64,000 bases of DNA from Corbicula japonica (GCA_038501625.1 JAZAYU010000010.1:10813604-10877603), one strand, 5' to 3'. Positions 1-11,636 are shown, counted from the stretch's first letter. The notes: generated by a model not told the origin, from the sequence alone. Numbers and translations are program-made.

Positions 1-291
1 TAGATAAGACTTTGGAAATTTCTTCAATGTTAAAAGGTCATGATATATGCATTTAACAGTTATCAAAATGCACAATCTTATTTATTCATATAGCTAATTT
101 TGCTCGGAAAAAAGTTGCTTAAATTATTTAAATAGTTAAGACAAAGATCTACAGTTGCTTCTTAATTCCCATCAAAATATCTGAATCGAACCGAATATTA
201 AGAGAGCCAACTTTAATTCAGTTTTTTAATTTTAATAGTTAAGCCTAAAGCCTAAGCTAAATTTGTGTCAAAGTGTCTGTTTGATTTGTAC
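1..291. other. AT-rich non-coding stretch
   Basis: No open frame with splice signals, repeat copy or RNA gene is visible. Confidence 0.4.
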
Positions 292-372
292 TTTTAATTT
301 TCCCATATATTATTATATGCTCTATTCGTTTAATAAACGAAGTGAGCATATAATAATATTTGGGAAAATAAA
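292..372. repeat. Short foldback (hairpin) element
   Basis: Two arms of about 35 bp pair around a short AT loop. The left arm runs through TTTTCCCATATATTATTATA and TGCTC, and the right arm is its near-complement ending GGGAAAATAAAA. Arms differ by a few substitutions. It resembles a hairpin MITE. No clear target-site duplication was seen and no second copy was noticed in the window. Confidence 0.6.
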
Positions 373-1440
373 ACTTTACACTGTAATATGACATAGTATC
401 GCTAAGTAAAAAGTTGCCGTTAAGTAAAAAGAAGCGATATTTGAAGCATATGCATATATAAGGGGTTTCATAAAACTACTAAACTTGTAAATATATAGTA
501 GTGCAAAATGCAAGTTAAATCAAAATTAATACTAATGGCTCCAACACTCACTTATAAAAGTAAGCCTTTGAGCAAAGTTTCATGTCATTTTATTATATTT
601 TGACAAATGCAATTAAATCATTGATTACATTCGTTGGAAACTAACTTTCATCGAGGATTTTGTGTGCATATTGATCAGCAAATTAATCATAAAAATATAT
701 GTTATATGATGTAGAAGAAAATGAACAGCACGAAGGCAAGGGCTTATGCATTTGCGTTTTAAAACAATCCACGAAATGTAATATCCACAAATATTTATGC
801 ATTGACTGTATCTTAATTTAGAAATGGTTGAAGCCCTCACTGTTATTACTATTTGCAGACAATATTTGTTCCTCGTCATTAAAAATAATTGCAAAGCTAC
901 AAGGAAGAACATAACGATGTTAAATAAACAATAAAGAAAAAAGTACTCTTCATAAAGAAGGTATTACTGACACAGATGTCTGTTTTGGCATTCCAACATC
1001 CTCAATAAGTTATCCATGTTCAAAAAGAGATATAAATCCACATATATTATTTGACAGTTTATGACTTTGGTAATAGAAAACAACAATGTATTAGTTTTTT
1101 AATACTGAACATTTTAACTAAATCAGCAAGAAAGTACAAGACGATGGTAGAACAAAACTCTTTAATGCCTCATCTGTGAAAATTTGGCTGTTTCGAATGA
1201 CCACTATTAAAGTAGTGTTTTCAGTTTGAAGAAAACGAAAAACAATAACATACTTTTAAAGACGATTGCTACATAGTTTTGCAAGTTGTTCAACCTAAAT
1301 GTATGCGCAAACATGGTTTGTGACACAATCATAAAAAAACGCAGCCTTTATACTCGATTTTTATCAAAGCATGTGTACGTAACAGAAAACATCACATCCA
1401 ACGTTTTATGATGGATCTTTTGAAACATTGCAAAAAATAG
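373..1440. other. AT-rich non-coding stretch
   Basis: A 95-codon open stretch on the minus strand (625-912) lacks splice context and coding-like composition. Nothing else is supportable. Confidence 0.35.
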
Positions 1441-1606
1441 TCTGAAAGTGATTCTTTCTAACACCGCCAAATCCTTCGCCATCCCTAGCAACGGTTTAAC
1501 CGGAATTCTATCCTTGGACCAAATTGACAGTTCTTACTCTTTTAGTACTCCAACAATTTTAACTGTATTAGGAAGTTTTGAGAAGAATAATGTTTGTTGT
1601 TTTTAA
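1441..1606 (+). CDS. Possible terminal exon fragment, unrecognised
   Basis: An open frame of about 54 codons follows an AG at 1439-1440 and ends in TAA at 1604-1606. The encoded text contains NTAKSFAIPSNGLTGILSL and is richer in G+C and S/T/L codons than the surroundings. An AATAAA lies at 1632-1637, just after the stop. Against it: the acceptor has no pyrimidine tract, no upstream exon was found, and AATAAA is common by chance in DNA this AT-rich. It could equally be a relic of a transposon ORF. Confidence 0.18.
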
Positions 1607-1997
1607 ATTACTTTAAATAGGTCCTTCTTATAATAAAACACAATGCCAATTGAATTTATTATTTTATGTTAAGCGTTATATGTATACTTATTGTTGATAA
1701 TCTTTAGTTAAATAAACCGATTGTTTATTTGTTTTACTTTTTACTATATGAGTAGCAAAGTATTATTTTTGTAAATGGACGATTTGATCGTTTTAAAAAA
1801 CTGAAGTGATAATTATAACACCCCAATAAAGTAATGCAACTATTTCATGGTCAAACAGACAATCAAATGGATATTGTAAAAAGCACGTACAAGCTCTTTT
1901 GCTTTTGAGAAAGTAATTTTAAGCTATTAAAGCAAAATATGTCTAATTTCCTTGGTAATCAAATGAATCGATTCATAAAATAATTGAAATAAATTTA

Positions 1998-3015
1998 CGA
2001 GGGTTGTTCGGAAAGTTTTGTTTGAGACAATATGATTTTCTCTGTAACTAATTATTGCTGCGCAGAATACTCAATACAAATTATAGTTTAATGTGTAATT
2101 TATCCGAGTAATAACTTAAAAACGTGCTTACGTTACTATTATGCATATAATCGTTTCCATGGCAACAACTGTCCACGCAACCTGGCGCACGGCGTATTTT
2201 CTTGTTATATTTTTTTCTTTCTGAATGAAAAGAGCCCCTAAAATTGTGCCATCCGTCGCATTTTTATGCCGTTCCTTCTTACTTTGGAACGTCATTTCCG
2301 CAAGTTGTTTAAGCCGTTATCTCAGACCGTTAAAGTAACACATGCGCGACAAGGCAGCGACTATGGAAACACCGTCAAAAGAAGAACAACGTGTTTTTTT
2401 ATTTTTTTGCGTTAATCTTGGGAAAACGCCAACATAAACCAAGCAACTTCTAGAACAGGCAAACAACGGACGCACTGTTAGTTGGCCATTGATGTTAAGA
2501 TGGCATAAGGTGTATCGTGATGGCAGAAAGTCAACAAAAGACACGGAAAGGAGCGGTCGCCCGTCCGTCATCGACGATAAAATGACAATTGCCAAAAACG
2601 CGCTTCAGTGCAATTGTCCCATAACAGGAAGAAAAGTTGCAGAAGTTTGCGATGTAGGTACGACCACTGCTCCCAAAATGTTAACTGATATACTTTCAAT
2701 GTCACGGGTTTCGGCTTGAGAAATGTGTACGTTTTGAAGGTAGATACTTTGAAAAGGAGTAGAAGTTGACTTTTCTACAGTGACTTTAAACTCTGAAAAT
2801 AACGGCAACGTCGGACAACGTCGTTGCGTGCGCCGGGTCACTGGTAGTGTCCGTGCCTAACTCTTTGTAGCATTCGTATACACGAAGCTATTGTTGTGAA
2901 ATTTTAAACCATAATAAATGAGTTATTAAAGTAATACATAGTAAACTTTTGTTTGATTTTATCTTCCCAAAAGTTAGATATTGGCCTTGTCTCAAAACTT
3001 TCCGAACAACCCTCG
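1998..3015 (+). mobile_element. Internally deleted mariner-like element
   Basis: The 5' end CGAGGGTTGTTCGGAAAGTT at 1998 is matched by its inverted copy ending at 3015, and both ends are flanked by a TA dinucleotide (1996-1997, 3016-3017), the Tc1/mariner target. The inverted repeats are about 28 bp, and the left one has a 4-bp insertion (TTTG) before GAGACAA. At 1018 bp it is shorter than a full mariner (about 1.3 kb). The interior holds a broken transposase frame (2363-2762). Confidence 0.9.
2363..2762 (+). pseudogene. Mariner transposase remnant lacking the catalytic core
   Basis: The frame starts ATGGAAACACCG at 2363 and reads a mariner N-terminal helix-turn-helix region, including FCVNLGKTPT, then LRWHKVYRDGR and ERSGRPS, which match the usual WHKRFKDGR...GRPS block. 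An in-frame TAA interrupts it at 2435-2437. After SMSRVSA near 2714 the reading jumps, with a frame change, to LEKCVRFEGRYFEKE and TAG at 2760-2762, which resembles the extreme C-terminus of mariner transposases. The whole DDD/DDE catalytic domain between is absent. The product cannot be an active transposase. The ends may still be mobilised by a related enzyme. Confidence 0.85.
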
Positions 3016-3191
3016 TATAAAACAAACATCGACTAACTGTAGATAGCAGCAAATAAAGATAACAGAAGCTATTTTGTTTAAAGAAGAATACAATTAGAAG
3101 TGATATAATTCGACATAAAAGTAATTCTACGATTGATATTATTCCCTTTTAATCAGAAATAAGACAATGATGTTTCAAAATTAAATTATAT

Positions 3192-3494
3192 GGGGCACAT
3201 TCCGGGAAATAATGCCTTGTGTGACAATTTGTGACATTTAAGACTTAGTTATACTTGGAAAGAACACACATTTATCTTTTTTTCTTTTAAACTTTCGGGG
3301 ATTTTTTTCTCATTCTTACTAATCACTATAATTATTTTTCCGCGAAATGCTTAATAAACAATGTCGTCGGGGATTTTTAACTCATTTTAACGCAAAAGTA
3401 TCATTTTTACCGCGAAATGCATAATACACAGTGTCGTCTGCTCGACGTTATTTCAAGGTATAACGTGAATTTCTTGAAGACACCTTTAGCCCCT
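3192..3494 (+). mobile_element. M1 MITE copy (degenerate, with internal duplication)
   Basis: Ends GGGGCACATTCCGGG and CACCTTTAGCCCC are decayed M1 termini. Inside, the segment CCGCGAAATGCTTAATAAAC and its following GTCGTC is repeated about 80 bp later as CCGCGAAATGCATAATACAC, an internal tandem duplication absent from other M1 copies. The CGACGTTATTTCAAGG part corresponds to the TGACGTCATTTCAAGG block of the better copy at 12179-12423. Confidence 0.6.
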
Positions 3495-4138
3495 GATTTC
3501 ATAGGATACTCCAACTTTACAGAAGCCATCTACGAGTATATATAAACAATGTTTTCCACTTTGAATCTTAATAGTTTAAAAAAAAAAGAAAATTACACCG
3601 TTAGACTTTCGGCCAAAACATATCTTTCAGTATGGAAACTATAAAAACAGCACAGTTATTTAGCTTTTATGTAATGCATTTACAAACTGAATAAACATCT
3701 GATTAATTTAACACTCAAAGCAAGAGTCCCTGGACTATCACAAGAGTTTTAGAACGATTCGTCTAGCGCCATTTATAATAATATAGCATAAAATTCAGCA
3801 AAGTAATAATAATATTTACGGCTAATTCCATCTTATCTTTTAATTGCCTTCAGCCGTTTATTATAATAGGTGATAGGAATTTAATAAATAAACACCAGCC
3901 AATCTGTAATCTCGTTAACTCATCTGGCACCAAGTGTGCTTCGATAAGCAACATACATGTACAACATTTGCAAATAAAAGCAAAACAATGTAGTCAAGTC
4001 ATAAAACTTGTGTGATGAGTGATATTAATCTAAACGTTATTTTTCTTAACACTAATTTTCTTATCTTGTGAATCCTACAAAATGATCGAACAGTCACCTC
4101 AGTATTTTATGCATTCTTAGTGTTGAGTTGGGATAGGC

Positions 4139-4400
4139 AAAGTGAAATATTTATATCTGAAATTGCTACGACCAGAAAACACAGCCTCTCCAGTCAAAAT
4201 AGAGGAAAAGAGAGCACGATTTTATAAAATGTTCAATTAAAAACACCATAAACAAATAACGTAAACAAGAAACCGTTGGGTTACAGACTGAACTGTCAGT
4301 GGAACCGGGAGATTGAAACCAAGTTCTAGGGTGCAAAAACCTCACACTTGCCCCCAACAGTTTCTCATACGAACAAACAAGTACAAGTCGTATTAATAAG
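4139..4400 (-). repeat. R1 repeat copy (retroelement 3' tail), diverged
   Basis: Shares with the 36.3-kb copy the order: AAGTGAAATAT end, CACAGCCTC, the AGAGAGCA run, the palindromic CAGTGG region, GGTTCTAGGGTGCA and CTCACACTTGCCCC. In retroelement sense it is on the minus strand, with its fixed 3' end at 4139 and a 5' truncation near 4400. The sequence is one of the more diverged copies. Confidence 0.7.
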
Positions 4401-5106
4401 TGCATAAGCACAAACCAGTTATCTTCTTATAACGGGCTATCACGTGACTGTCTACTTATCCATATCCAATTATACTTATCCAATAATTGATTTTCGTAGA
4501 TGAATTTGGTTGTTCACTGAAGAAATCCCTCAGAACAGTTGTGGGCTAATTGGTTTACGTTATTGTCTATTATTGTCAATATCAGTACGCCGATTTCGTA
4601 AATAAAACACATACTTTATATTATTCTATTATTGTCAATATCAGAAGGCCACGTCATAAAAAGAAAGCAGAACCTTAATTCTTCTATTCTGGGGGGATAT
4701 TTCGGGGTTAGAACGTAAAAGAGTGATTTAACACCCATTAATACAACCGTTTGAAAATATGTCATAACATTCAATTATACGAAAAATCCCTTAAATATTA
4801 CATAAATACTCTATAGGTAAAGTGTAAAATATATGATATTAATGCGCTGTTATTGTTAATCAATAGATATATTTTTAATTTAAATTTCATCAGATGTCCA
4901 AGAACCAAAACTTATTAAAATATATTAGACTAAGTTAAAGCTCAGTTATACCTATTTTCTTAAGCTAGAACGTGAAATCCGAGGGCATTTCGTAGAAGTA
5001 TGTATATTGATAGACTATTTCAAATCATAAAAAAATAATAAGCTATTTTCAATATTATTCCGCTGTTTGTATTAACCAAACATTTAACTTAGGTAGAAAA
5101 CAAATA

Positions 5107-5332
5107 CTACTCAAAATTTGATAAGGATCACTTAAAAGAATGTGTTTATTCTTTACATAAGGTTCAAACGAAAAAATATTTGCTGTGATTCTGAAAATTT
5201 ATTCAATTGACAACAGCTTTGTGCCAAAAAAAGGAATGAACCGTTAAACTGTTGAAGTGGAACAGCGTTTAATTTGGTAGAGGCAATAATTCGGAATAAA
5301 ACGGAAAGCGATCCCTATCAAATTTTGAGTAG
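5107..5332. mobile_element. MITE with mariner-like ends
   Basis: Left end CTACTCAAAATTTGATAAGG (after TA at 5105) is the inverse of CCTATCAAATTTTGAGTAG ending at 5332, and both continue for a further GATC. No coding capacity. The right flank is TTTA, so the TA duplication is not exact. The ends resemble mariner termini. The element is 226 bp. Confidence 0.65.
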
Positions 5333-5339
5333 TTTACAC

Positions 5340-6850
5340 TCTGCTCATAGAACATTATCAAATTTTTCTTACAAAAATAAAATTAAATTTGCATGTTCAT
5401 CATTTTAAAATTGATATTAAAAAACAAATAAAGATTTGTCTTCTTCCGCATCGAACCAATAGACTTTACATCGGTAGTCCTACACTTAAAAAAACCTTTT
5501 AAGTGAATTTGGTTCGAGGCATTCAGTCCTCTAGATCATACTGTTAGGTTATTCTCCATGTTTAATTTGTGCATATCATTTTGAAAGCGTAAAGTGCAGG
5601 CGTGAATAAATACCTCCTTACCCCTCCTCCCAAAGAAAAAGAAAAAAGAAAACAAACTAACATTCTACAAACAATCATAACAAGTCAGTCGTTCATTTTT
5701 TGAAGATATTCCTCTAAAATACACCAAAAAAATATTTTGATAACTGGTTGTTGATGTTGACTAGTTTATGTCAGTCTTCATGAAATTTGAATCAGCTGTA
5801 ACAGAAGAAAAACAATATCTTAAATGAATTGCCAAATTATCTGCTTAACCGAACAAACACACAGCTGAATATTTGATATTAACTGCTCCCTGATAAACCA
5901 CTTACGTGTGTCAGAATTTCACATCTTCCGATGAAATCAGGCGGAATTCAGTCCATCAAACACCACACGTATTTTGACAAGTCCGTCACACAACGTTATT
6001 CAAATTTTCCAAGACAAGCATTTATGTTTTCAATCATTTCTTAACATTATTTTGACAAGGTAATTGTTTTACAGTGTTTTGCATCGCGAGATTGTATTCT
6101 GTTATTATATATCGCGAGCTATTATTCCGGACACGTACGGTGAAATACTGCAGTATACGCACGAGTCTGCTCTAATCAGTAATTAATTGACAATTAAAGG
6201 TTCGATAAGCCGGGGGTTTTCTTTCTCGGTTTAATTACATTTGGCAATTATGTTGAAGAGGTGTACTTAATAGAAAACGATACTATTATAATGAGTCTGC
6301 ATTGGTCAAGAAACCCATTGAGAGCTATCTGCGTTAACCATTTACTCTTTATATATGGAGTTTTACATGTTTCGCCTGTGTGACAAGCGTAGATTCAAAT
6401 CAGACGTCTGATATAAATATACACTATTGAGTTTAAACATTTTATTTTATATCGATTGTGAAACAAGTTATTCTTAATGATATTAATAGTTCTCGGTGGC
6501 TGCTTACTGGGTTTAAACCAGGGTCCATTATCGCAAAAAAATCTTTATCTTAAACTTAGTTTTCAACTCATTTATTTTAAATCTGAGGAAATATTGGTTA
6601 TTTACTTGAATACTTTATCAAAATTAAATAAAAACGTCTTATTATCTTCCATAAGTATTCCGTTATTCAATAACACTGTGTTTTTCTAAGAATTAATGTT
6701 TGTGTTCAAGCTTAAATTTATGAACATAAGCTCAAACAGATTTTATGAAAATTTAAAAAAGAAAATTCGGATAACAAATGTTAAAATCTGCATTTAAAAC
6801 GATAATTTTTATTAACTTATTTTAAAAACCTAAATCAAATCACATAAGCT
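5340..6850. other. AT-rich non-coding stretch
   Basis: No exon, RNA gene or recognised repeat seen. The 70-codon frame at 6477-6689 has a hydrophobic but low-complexity AT-driven composition and no splice context. Confidence 0.35.
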
Positions 6851-6854
6851 CTGT

Positions 6855-7060
6855 ATCATTACTTTGAGGTGATTTTAAAATCCAACTCAATATTTTTCGT
6901 GATACTGGGGCTATTGCTCGCGCCGAATGAGTATTGGAGAACTGTAGAAGAACCCTGATATCATTCGAACCCGCAGTCTCCGAAGTCCGACGCTGTACCC
7001 ATAGACCTCTGTTCGCCCATGCGATAAAAGCTTTATCTGTTGAGTAAGGGTTAATAACAT
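6855..7060 (-). repeat. tRNA-derived SINE-like fragment
   Basis: On the minus strand, GGGTACAGCGTCGGACTTCG followed by GAGACTGCGGGTTCGAAT mimics the D-arm, anticodon arm and T-loop (B box GGTTCGAAT at about 6964-6972) of a Lys/Arg-type tRNA, but with no foldable acceptor stem or mature tRNA ends. The downstream body (the AATATTGAGTTGGATTTTA block) recurs at about 47470-47510, indicating a dispersed family. This is read as a SINE head plus body, not a tRNA gene. Confidence 0.5.
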
Positions 7061-7217
7061 TTTGGAAATAACTTCGGAATGAAAATCGAAATGCAAAATG
7101 TTCATACCATCGTACTTATCTAATAGTCATACATTTATTTGATAAAAGCGTCAGTTTACTTAGATAGATCATTCAGTTATTAATTGACCTGCGATAGATT
7201 ATTCAGCATTAACTGTG

Positions 7218-7346
7218 CCCAAGATCATTAAAATAAAATCTGGAAATCAGTCTCAAATCTCAAGCATTTGCGACGAGTCGCCATTTCAGCCAATCAGATC
7301 CTTGAGATTTGAGACTGATCTCAAAACTTAGTTTTATGATCATGGG
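7218..7346. repeat. Foldback MITE (CAGTCTCAAATCTCAAG family), partly collapsed
   Basis: Arms CCCAAGATCATT...CAGTCTCAAATCTCAAG and the inverse CTTGAGATTTGAGACTG...ATGATCATGGG. The left inner arm has lost the CTGATTGGCTGAAATGG part that is retained as its complement on the right (CCATTTCAGCCAATCAG reading outward). A full version is at 22412-22547 and a half copy at 38228-38315. Confidence 0.75.
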
Positions 7347-7991
7347 CCCTATGTACATCGGTCTGACGCTAGGTGGCGTTGGCAGTAATATCGAGTCTTA
7401 TTACTCGTTCGTGTACTTTTTTTAAAATATGTTAATTTATAATGGATGATAATCGTATACGTAATAATACACTTGAATTGTTGACTGAGTCTTTAAATAT
7501 GTTGTTTGTATTGTGTATTTATTGTGCATGTGATTGTCTTTTGTTTTTGGAATTATGCATGTGTCTTTGCCATGTTATAATGTTTATGGCCAAAAATGAT
7601 TTTTTGCCGATTTGCTTTTGAATTTGAAACTTGTTAAACCGAGCAATAAGTGCCTGTACGGGAATACTTTTCACAGCCGCCACACAAAGTAATGGCGCAA
7701 ACAACGCTACTGTGATATTAAAAGAGATAAAGAAATAATTTTGAAAGTCCTGAACACGACATAATATTTTAATCAAAAGGTTACAGGTTTAATTGAGCCT
7801 GTTTATTGGCAGCAATTCCATTGTGCTCTACTTTAGGAATATTACGATAAAACAGCTTGGATTGACAATTCTTATTATTTCGATGAAGCATTTATAATCG
7901 ACCAGATATAAGAGCACTTTTTATAGGAGATCAGGATGCATTTGTAAAGGGCTTGTTAACTACAAAAAAATAAGCATTGTTAGTTAAATAT

Positions 7992-8090
7992 GGGGCGCGT
8001 CACGGGAAACTTGTCTTCGCTCATTTTTTGACGTTTTAGTTGTTTCTATATTTGTAAAGATTTTAAAATTCTCTTTTTTTCATGAAATAT
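7992..8090 (+). mobile_element. M1 MITE, left-half fragment
   Basis: GGGGCGCGTCACGGGAAACTTG matches the M1 terminus, followed by the TTTTAGTTGTTTCTATATTTG block seen in other copies. The right half is missing. Confidence 0.55.
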
Positions 8091-8760
8091 AGGAGATCCT
8101 GTTTGAGCATTATTTATATAATCCGTCTGTCCGTATATAAAATCCATATTTTGTTTTGAAGACTGTTTATAAATCACAATCAGCAATCAGTTTTTATATG
8201 ATACATTTATGTTTGTAAAAATAAATTTTAATTATAAATGGGTAATATTTATATTGTTGCAAAATAAAATTAGCTGCAAATAAAGATTATTAATCGAAAT
8301 GAAAAAAAACAACACAATTTCGTAACGTATTTTAGGGTAATAAAATAAACATTTTTTTCAATTATACTCACAAGCTATAATATTATTTATCCAAAATACT
8401 GTTATCAGGTTTAACACATTTTAGAAGTGTCTCAGTAATTCCGTTTCCTTCTCAAGTCTCTTCAAGAATATAAAGCCTAGTGGGCACATAGACATCTTCC
8501 GTAGATAATGCTAAGCATCGTACTGTTTCCCGATTTCGCTGTCAGTTGAAGAAGCGCTGTAATCTTCGATAAAGTTTTTATACAACGGCTAACTTTGTTG
8601 CTGGGACACAGACCACGCGAGGAAATTATACTGTTGCGTTCATTTTACCCCAAGACGATGCAATTAAGTCCCTAAAATGTAATTACTCGCATGGAAGGAA
8701 ATAAAACCGTTCGTGATTTAACAAGATATGAGACCACAGTTGCATTAGTGGTTATATTAT

Positions 8761-8868
8761 TATATCATATACCCTATGAATTTAAAGCATTCTGATTGGT
8801 CGAGAGCTCCGTACTCGCGAGTCCGAAAAAAGTGATAACTACCCCGGGAATTAATAACTACCTTTGCT

Positions 8869-8926
<58 letters not shown>

Positions 8927-8958
8927 GAATGCTTTAAATTCATAGGGTATATGATATA
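8761..8958. repeat. Inverted-repeat element with 36-bp perfect ends
   Basis: Left arm 8761-8796 (TATATCATATACCCTATGAA, then TTTAAAGCATTCTGAT) is the exact complement of 8923-8958. Between them lie a GAGAGCTCCGTACTCGCGAG segment and an (ATC)n microsatellite that runs directly into the right arm. It is non-coding, probably a foldback/MITE whose loop acquired the expanded microsatellite. Confidence 0.85.
8869..8926. repeat. (ATC)n microsatellite, about 19 units
   Basis: Uninterrupted ATC trinucleotides, placed asymmetrically inside the inverted-repeat element. Likely length-polymorphic. Confidence 0.95.
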
Positions 8959-8964
8959 AAAAGT

Positions 8965-9097
8965 AAATACTAATGTTGAGGTCGATATGTAGTTTTGCTG
9001 ACCTGGGTAGTGTGATATTGACCTCGGACTTCGTCCTCGGTCGATATCACACTACCCAGGTCCGCAAAACTACATATCGACCTCAACATTAGTATTT
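8965..9097. repeat. Near-perfect 133-bp palindrome
   Basis: AAATACTAATGTTGAGGTCG at 8965 is mirrored by the complement ending AGTATTT at 9097. Arms are about 64 bp with very few mismatches around the centre CGGACTTCGTCCTCG. It would extrude as a long hairpin. It sits 6 bp from the preceding inverted-repeat element. No coding content. Confidence 0.9.
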
Positions 9098-9573
9098 ATT
9101 TGTATAGTAACCGCTGAAGACTGATCATGATCAAGAATCAAACACAGGCAATTTATACGCCTGAAATAAGAATGTTTCGAAAATTCTGCACTCGTTCCAC
9201 GCTGCGCTGCCGGGGATCTTTCCGAAAAAAATGTAAATCAACAATTCTAACTTACTTTTCATTCTGAATGGAACACTAATTGAATTACTTAAAGCTCATG
9301 AAAAACAAAACATTCAAATTAAATGTTTGCGTCTTAACGAAAACATATGTAAAATGTCAGAAGTTGCACCTATTTAGTTTACACTAAGAAGGTGAATGAA
9401 AATGCACCGTGAACTTTAATGAGTTCGAAAATAGGTTAATAGATGAAAAGGGATCTTTGAAGACCCTCGACCACGTAAAAGCATTTCTATAATAATATAA
9501 ATACATGGTTATTATTCGAAATAAAGAATTTGGATTCTAAAGCATTATTCAACAATTTCTGATAATGCTGAAA

Positions 9574-10104
9574 CAATGTGATTGCTTAGTATTTACAAAA
9601 AAGGTGAAATATGCATATCAGGAATGGCCAGATTCAGAAAAAACAGCCTACCCACACAGTCAAGAAGAAGAGAGCGGGAGAGAGCATGGTTAATAAAATG
9701 ACAAGTTTCAAACAATAAACACCAAACAATTAACAAAAAATGAGAACCCGAGGGGTTACCGCTTTGGAACGGTCAGTGGCAAATCAAATTGCCACTGGAG
9801 GATTAAACCAGGTTCTAGGGAGCACCAACCTCACACTTGCCCCAACAGGTTCTCATATCAACACACAAGTACAAGTTGTGTGAAAAAGAAAATGTGATTG
9901 TGTAGTATTTATAACGAAAATGTGATTGCTTAGTATTTATAAAGAAAATGTGATTGCTGAGTATTTGAAAGAAAATGTGATTGATAGTATTATAAAGAAA
10001 ATGCGATTGCTTAGTATTTATTAAGAAAATGTAATTGCTCAGTATTTTTAAAGAAAATGTGATTGCTTTGTATTTATAACAAAATGTGATTGCTCAGTAT
10101 TTTT
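9574..10104 (+). repeat. 28-bp minisatellite interrupted by an R1 insertion
   Basis: About eight imperfect units of GAAAATGTGATTGCTTAGTA plus TTTATAAA run from 9888 to 10104. A further unit sits at 9574-9601, left of the R1 copy at 9602-9881, so the retroelement tail landed inside the array. Two more degenerate units occur at about 10390-10433. Confidence 0.85.
9602..9881 (-). repeat. R1 repeat copy (5'-truncated retroelement tail)
   Basis: Begins GGTGAAATATGCATATCAGG (fixed 3' end of the family in minus sense). It contains CACAGCCTACCCACACAG, GAGAACCCGAGGGGTTACCG, the hairpin CAGTGGCAAATCAAATTGCC, and CTCACACTTGCCCC, ending near the TACAAGTTGTG run. Inserted inside a minisatellite. Confidence 0.85.
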
Positions 10105-10237
10105 CAAAACTTGATTCAGCAATTGTGACCAGTTTTAGAATACCCTTGCTTTACGAACGCATAAGTTGATTTTAATAGCAATTTAATAAAATAGAATAAA
10201 CATGAGTTATTTTTTAATGTTTCAGATTTGAACAGTG

Positions 10238-10494
10238 TACTCTATTCCAAGTAGAGAAATTAAAATTTTGTTATCGGTGTTGTTAAAGCAATTGTTATAT
10301 ATAATAATATAAACACAATCTAATTATTCGACAAATAGAATTTGGATTCAAAAGCACTATTAAACAATTATTTATAATGCTGCAATAGTGTGATTGCTTA
10401 GTATTTATAAAAACAATGTGATTGCGTAATATTTATACTCTATTCCAAGTAGAGAAATTAAAATTTTGTTATCGGTGTTGTTAAAGCAATTGTT
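10238..10494 (+). repeat. Direct duplication with exact 59-bp repeats, 198-bp period
   Basis: 10238-10296 (TACTCTATTCCAAGTAGAGA onward) is repeated exactly at 10436-10494. The sequence between includes an AATTTGGATTC...AATGCTG segment that itself resembles 9520-9575. The region is a locally reshuffled tandem duplication. The exact identity suggests it is recent. Confidence 0.85.
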
Positions 10495-11081
10495 CAGTGT
10501 ATGACTACTGTTCATAATACCAACTGGCGCGGTAAAACGTCAAAAATCTTTCTCAAAAAGACACCGTAGATAAGTATTACAAAAAAAGCCAGTTTGACTT
10601 AGTCTAAGAATAAAAGCTTTGCTTTTAGTCGATATTTGCATATCTCTTGACACTCTCTTTGACAAGTGTCCGACGTAATCTTCCAATTTAAACAGACTTG
10701 CTTATCTGTCACAGCATAACCGCCGAACAAACAATTTCGGATATAACAAATAAATAAAGCTGCTATTGGTTTGATTCATTCTGTATTTCAATAAATAGCT
10801 CTGTATTTCTCGGTATGATCGTGTGCAAAAGTAAGCAATTTAATATATAGAAATAAGTATAATAACAGTTATTGGTTTAATTTATTCTGTGTTTCACTAA
10901 CTTGCTTTATATTAATAGTTATGATCTTTCGCAAAAGTATCATTGCTTGTTATCTGACAGCAACCACCTGCAAGCAAATAATACGAATGCCTTTATTCGC
11001 TGGGTTAATTTGTCCATTGATATCTTCTTATACATTGTACGAATGTCTTTTCTACTGGATTAATCTTCCCATTGATATATA

Positions 11082-11636
11082 CACTGAACAAAAGTTCTAA
11101 TTGGTCATCAATTGTATTTGTTTACAATGTATGCTAGTTTCGTTTCTTCCCTACGTCAAGAGAGGTTGTGGAAAGAACTGTTTGTCTTGAAATCAATTCT
11201 CTAATGTCTTTTTAATCTTTATTGATTGTTTTCTTATATGAATCCAACACCATTTACTTACACCGCAGGGTCAAAATTAGAACAGTCTTTCATTGAAAGG
11301 GAGGTAATTTTAAAATTTGATACTTTGAAGGGGATTTATTTAAACCAGTGTGTTGTTGATTAATAAATGTTTATGTTTTCCTACTAATGAGGGGTCCTAT
11401 TAAAACAAACCAAGAAATTTAGAGCAAATTTCTGTTTTCCCTTTTTATGCAAGAAATGCATTTTTAGCAAAATTAAGAATAACTCTCATCAAACTGTTCC
11501 AAAGTCAATTATTACAAGATTAAAGTTTAAGTTGAAGACTGTTGTTAGCATATAATCATAAATAAAGAGTGAATTCAATGTCTTTCTAATAATAAAATAT
11601 GGACAAAAAGTGACCAATTAGAACTTTTTTTGAGTG
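11082..11636. mobile_element. Tc1-like non-autonomous element
   Basis: CACTGAACAAAAGTTCTAAT at 11082 and the inverse ending TGAGTG at 11636 form about 26-bp terminal inverted repeats with TA on both sides. No transposase reading survives. It lies between diverged copies of a 55-60 bp host repeat (GAATGTCTTTATTCACTGGG / CCATTGATATC at about 10985, 11040 and 11645), so it inserted into a pre-existing tandem repeat. A second partial copy is at 28905-29255. Confidence 0.8.

Noticed and set aside
6960..7035. tRNA gene
   Set aside because: D-arm and T-loop resemblance only; no acceptor stem pairing and the B box runs into unrelated sequence. Read as a SINE head.
8511..8588. Minus-strand open segment (FIEDYSASSTDSEIGKQYDA) after an AG
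   Set aside because: Protein-like, but the acceptor has no pyrimidine tract and there is no partner exon or nearby poly(A) signal.
9888..10104. CRISPR-like array
   Set aside because: Units are contiguous 28-bp tandem repeats with no unique spacers, in a eukaryotic setting.
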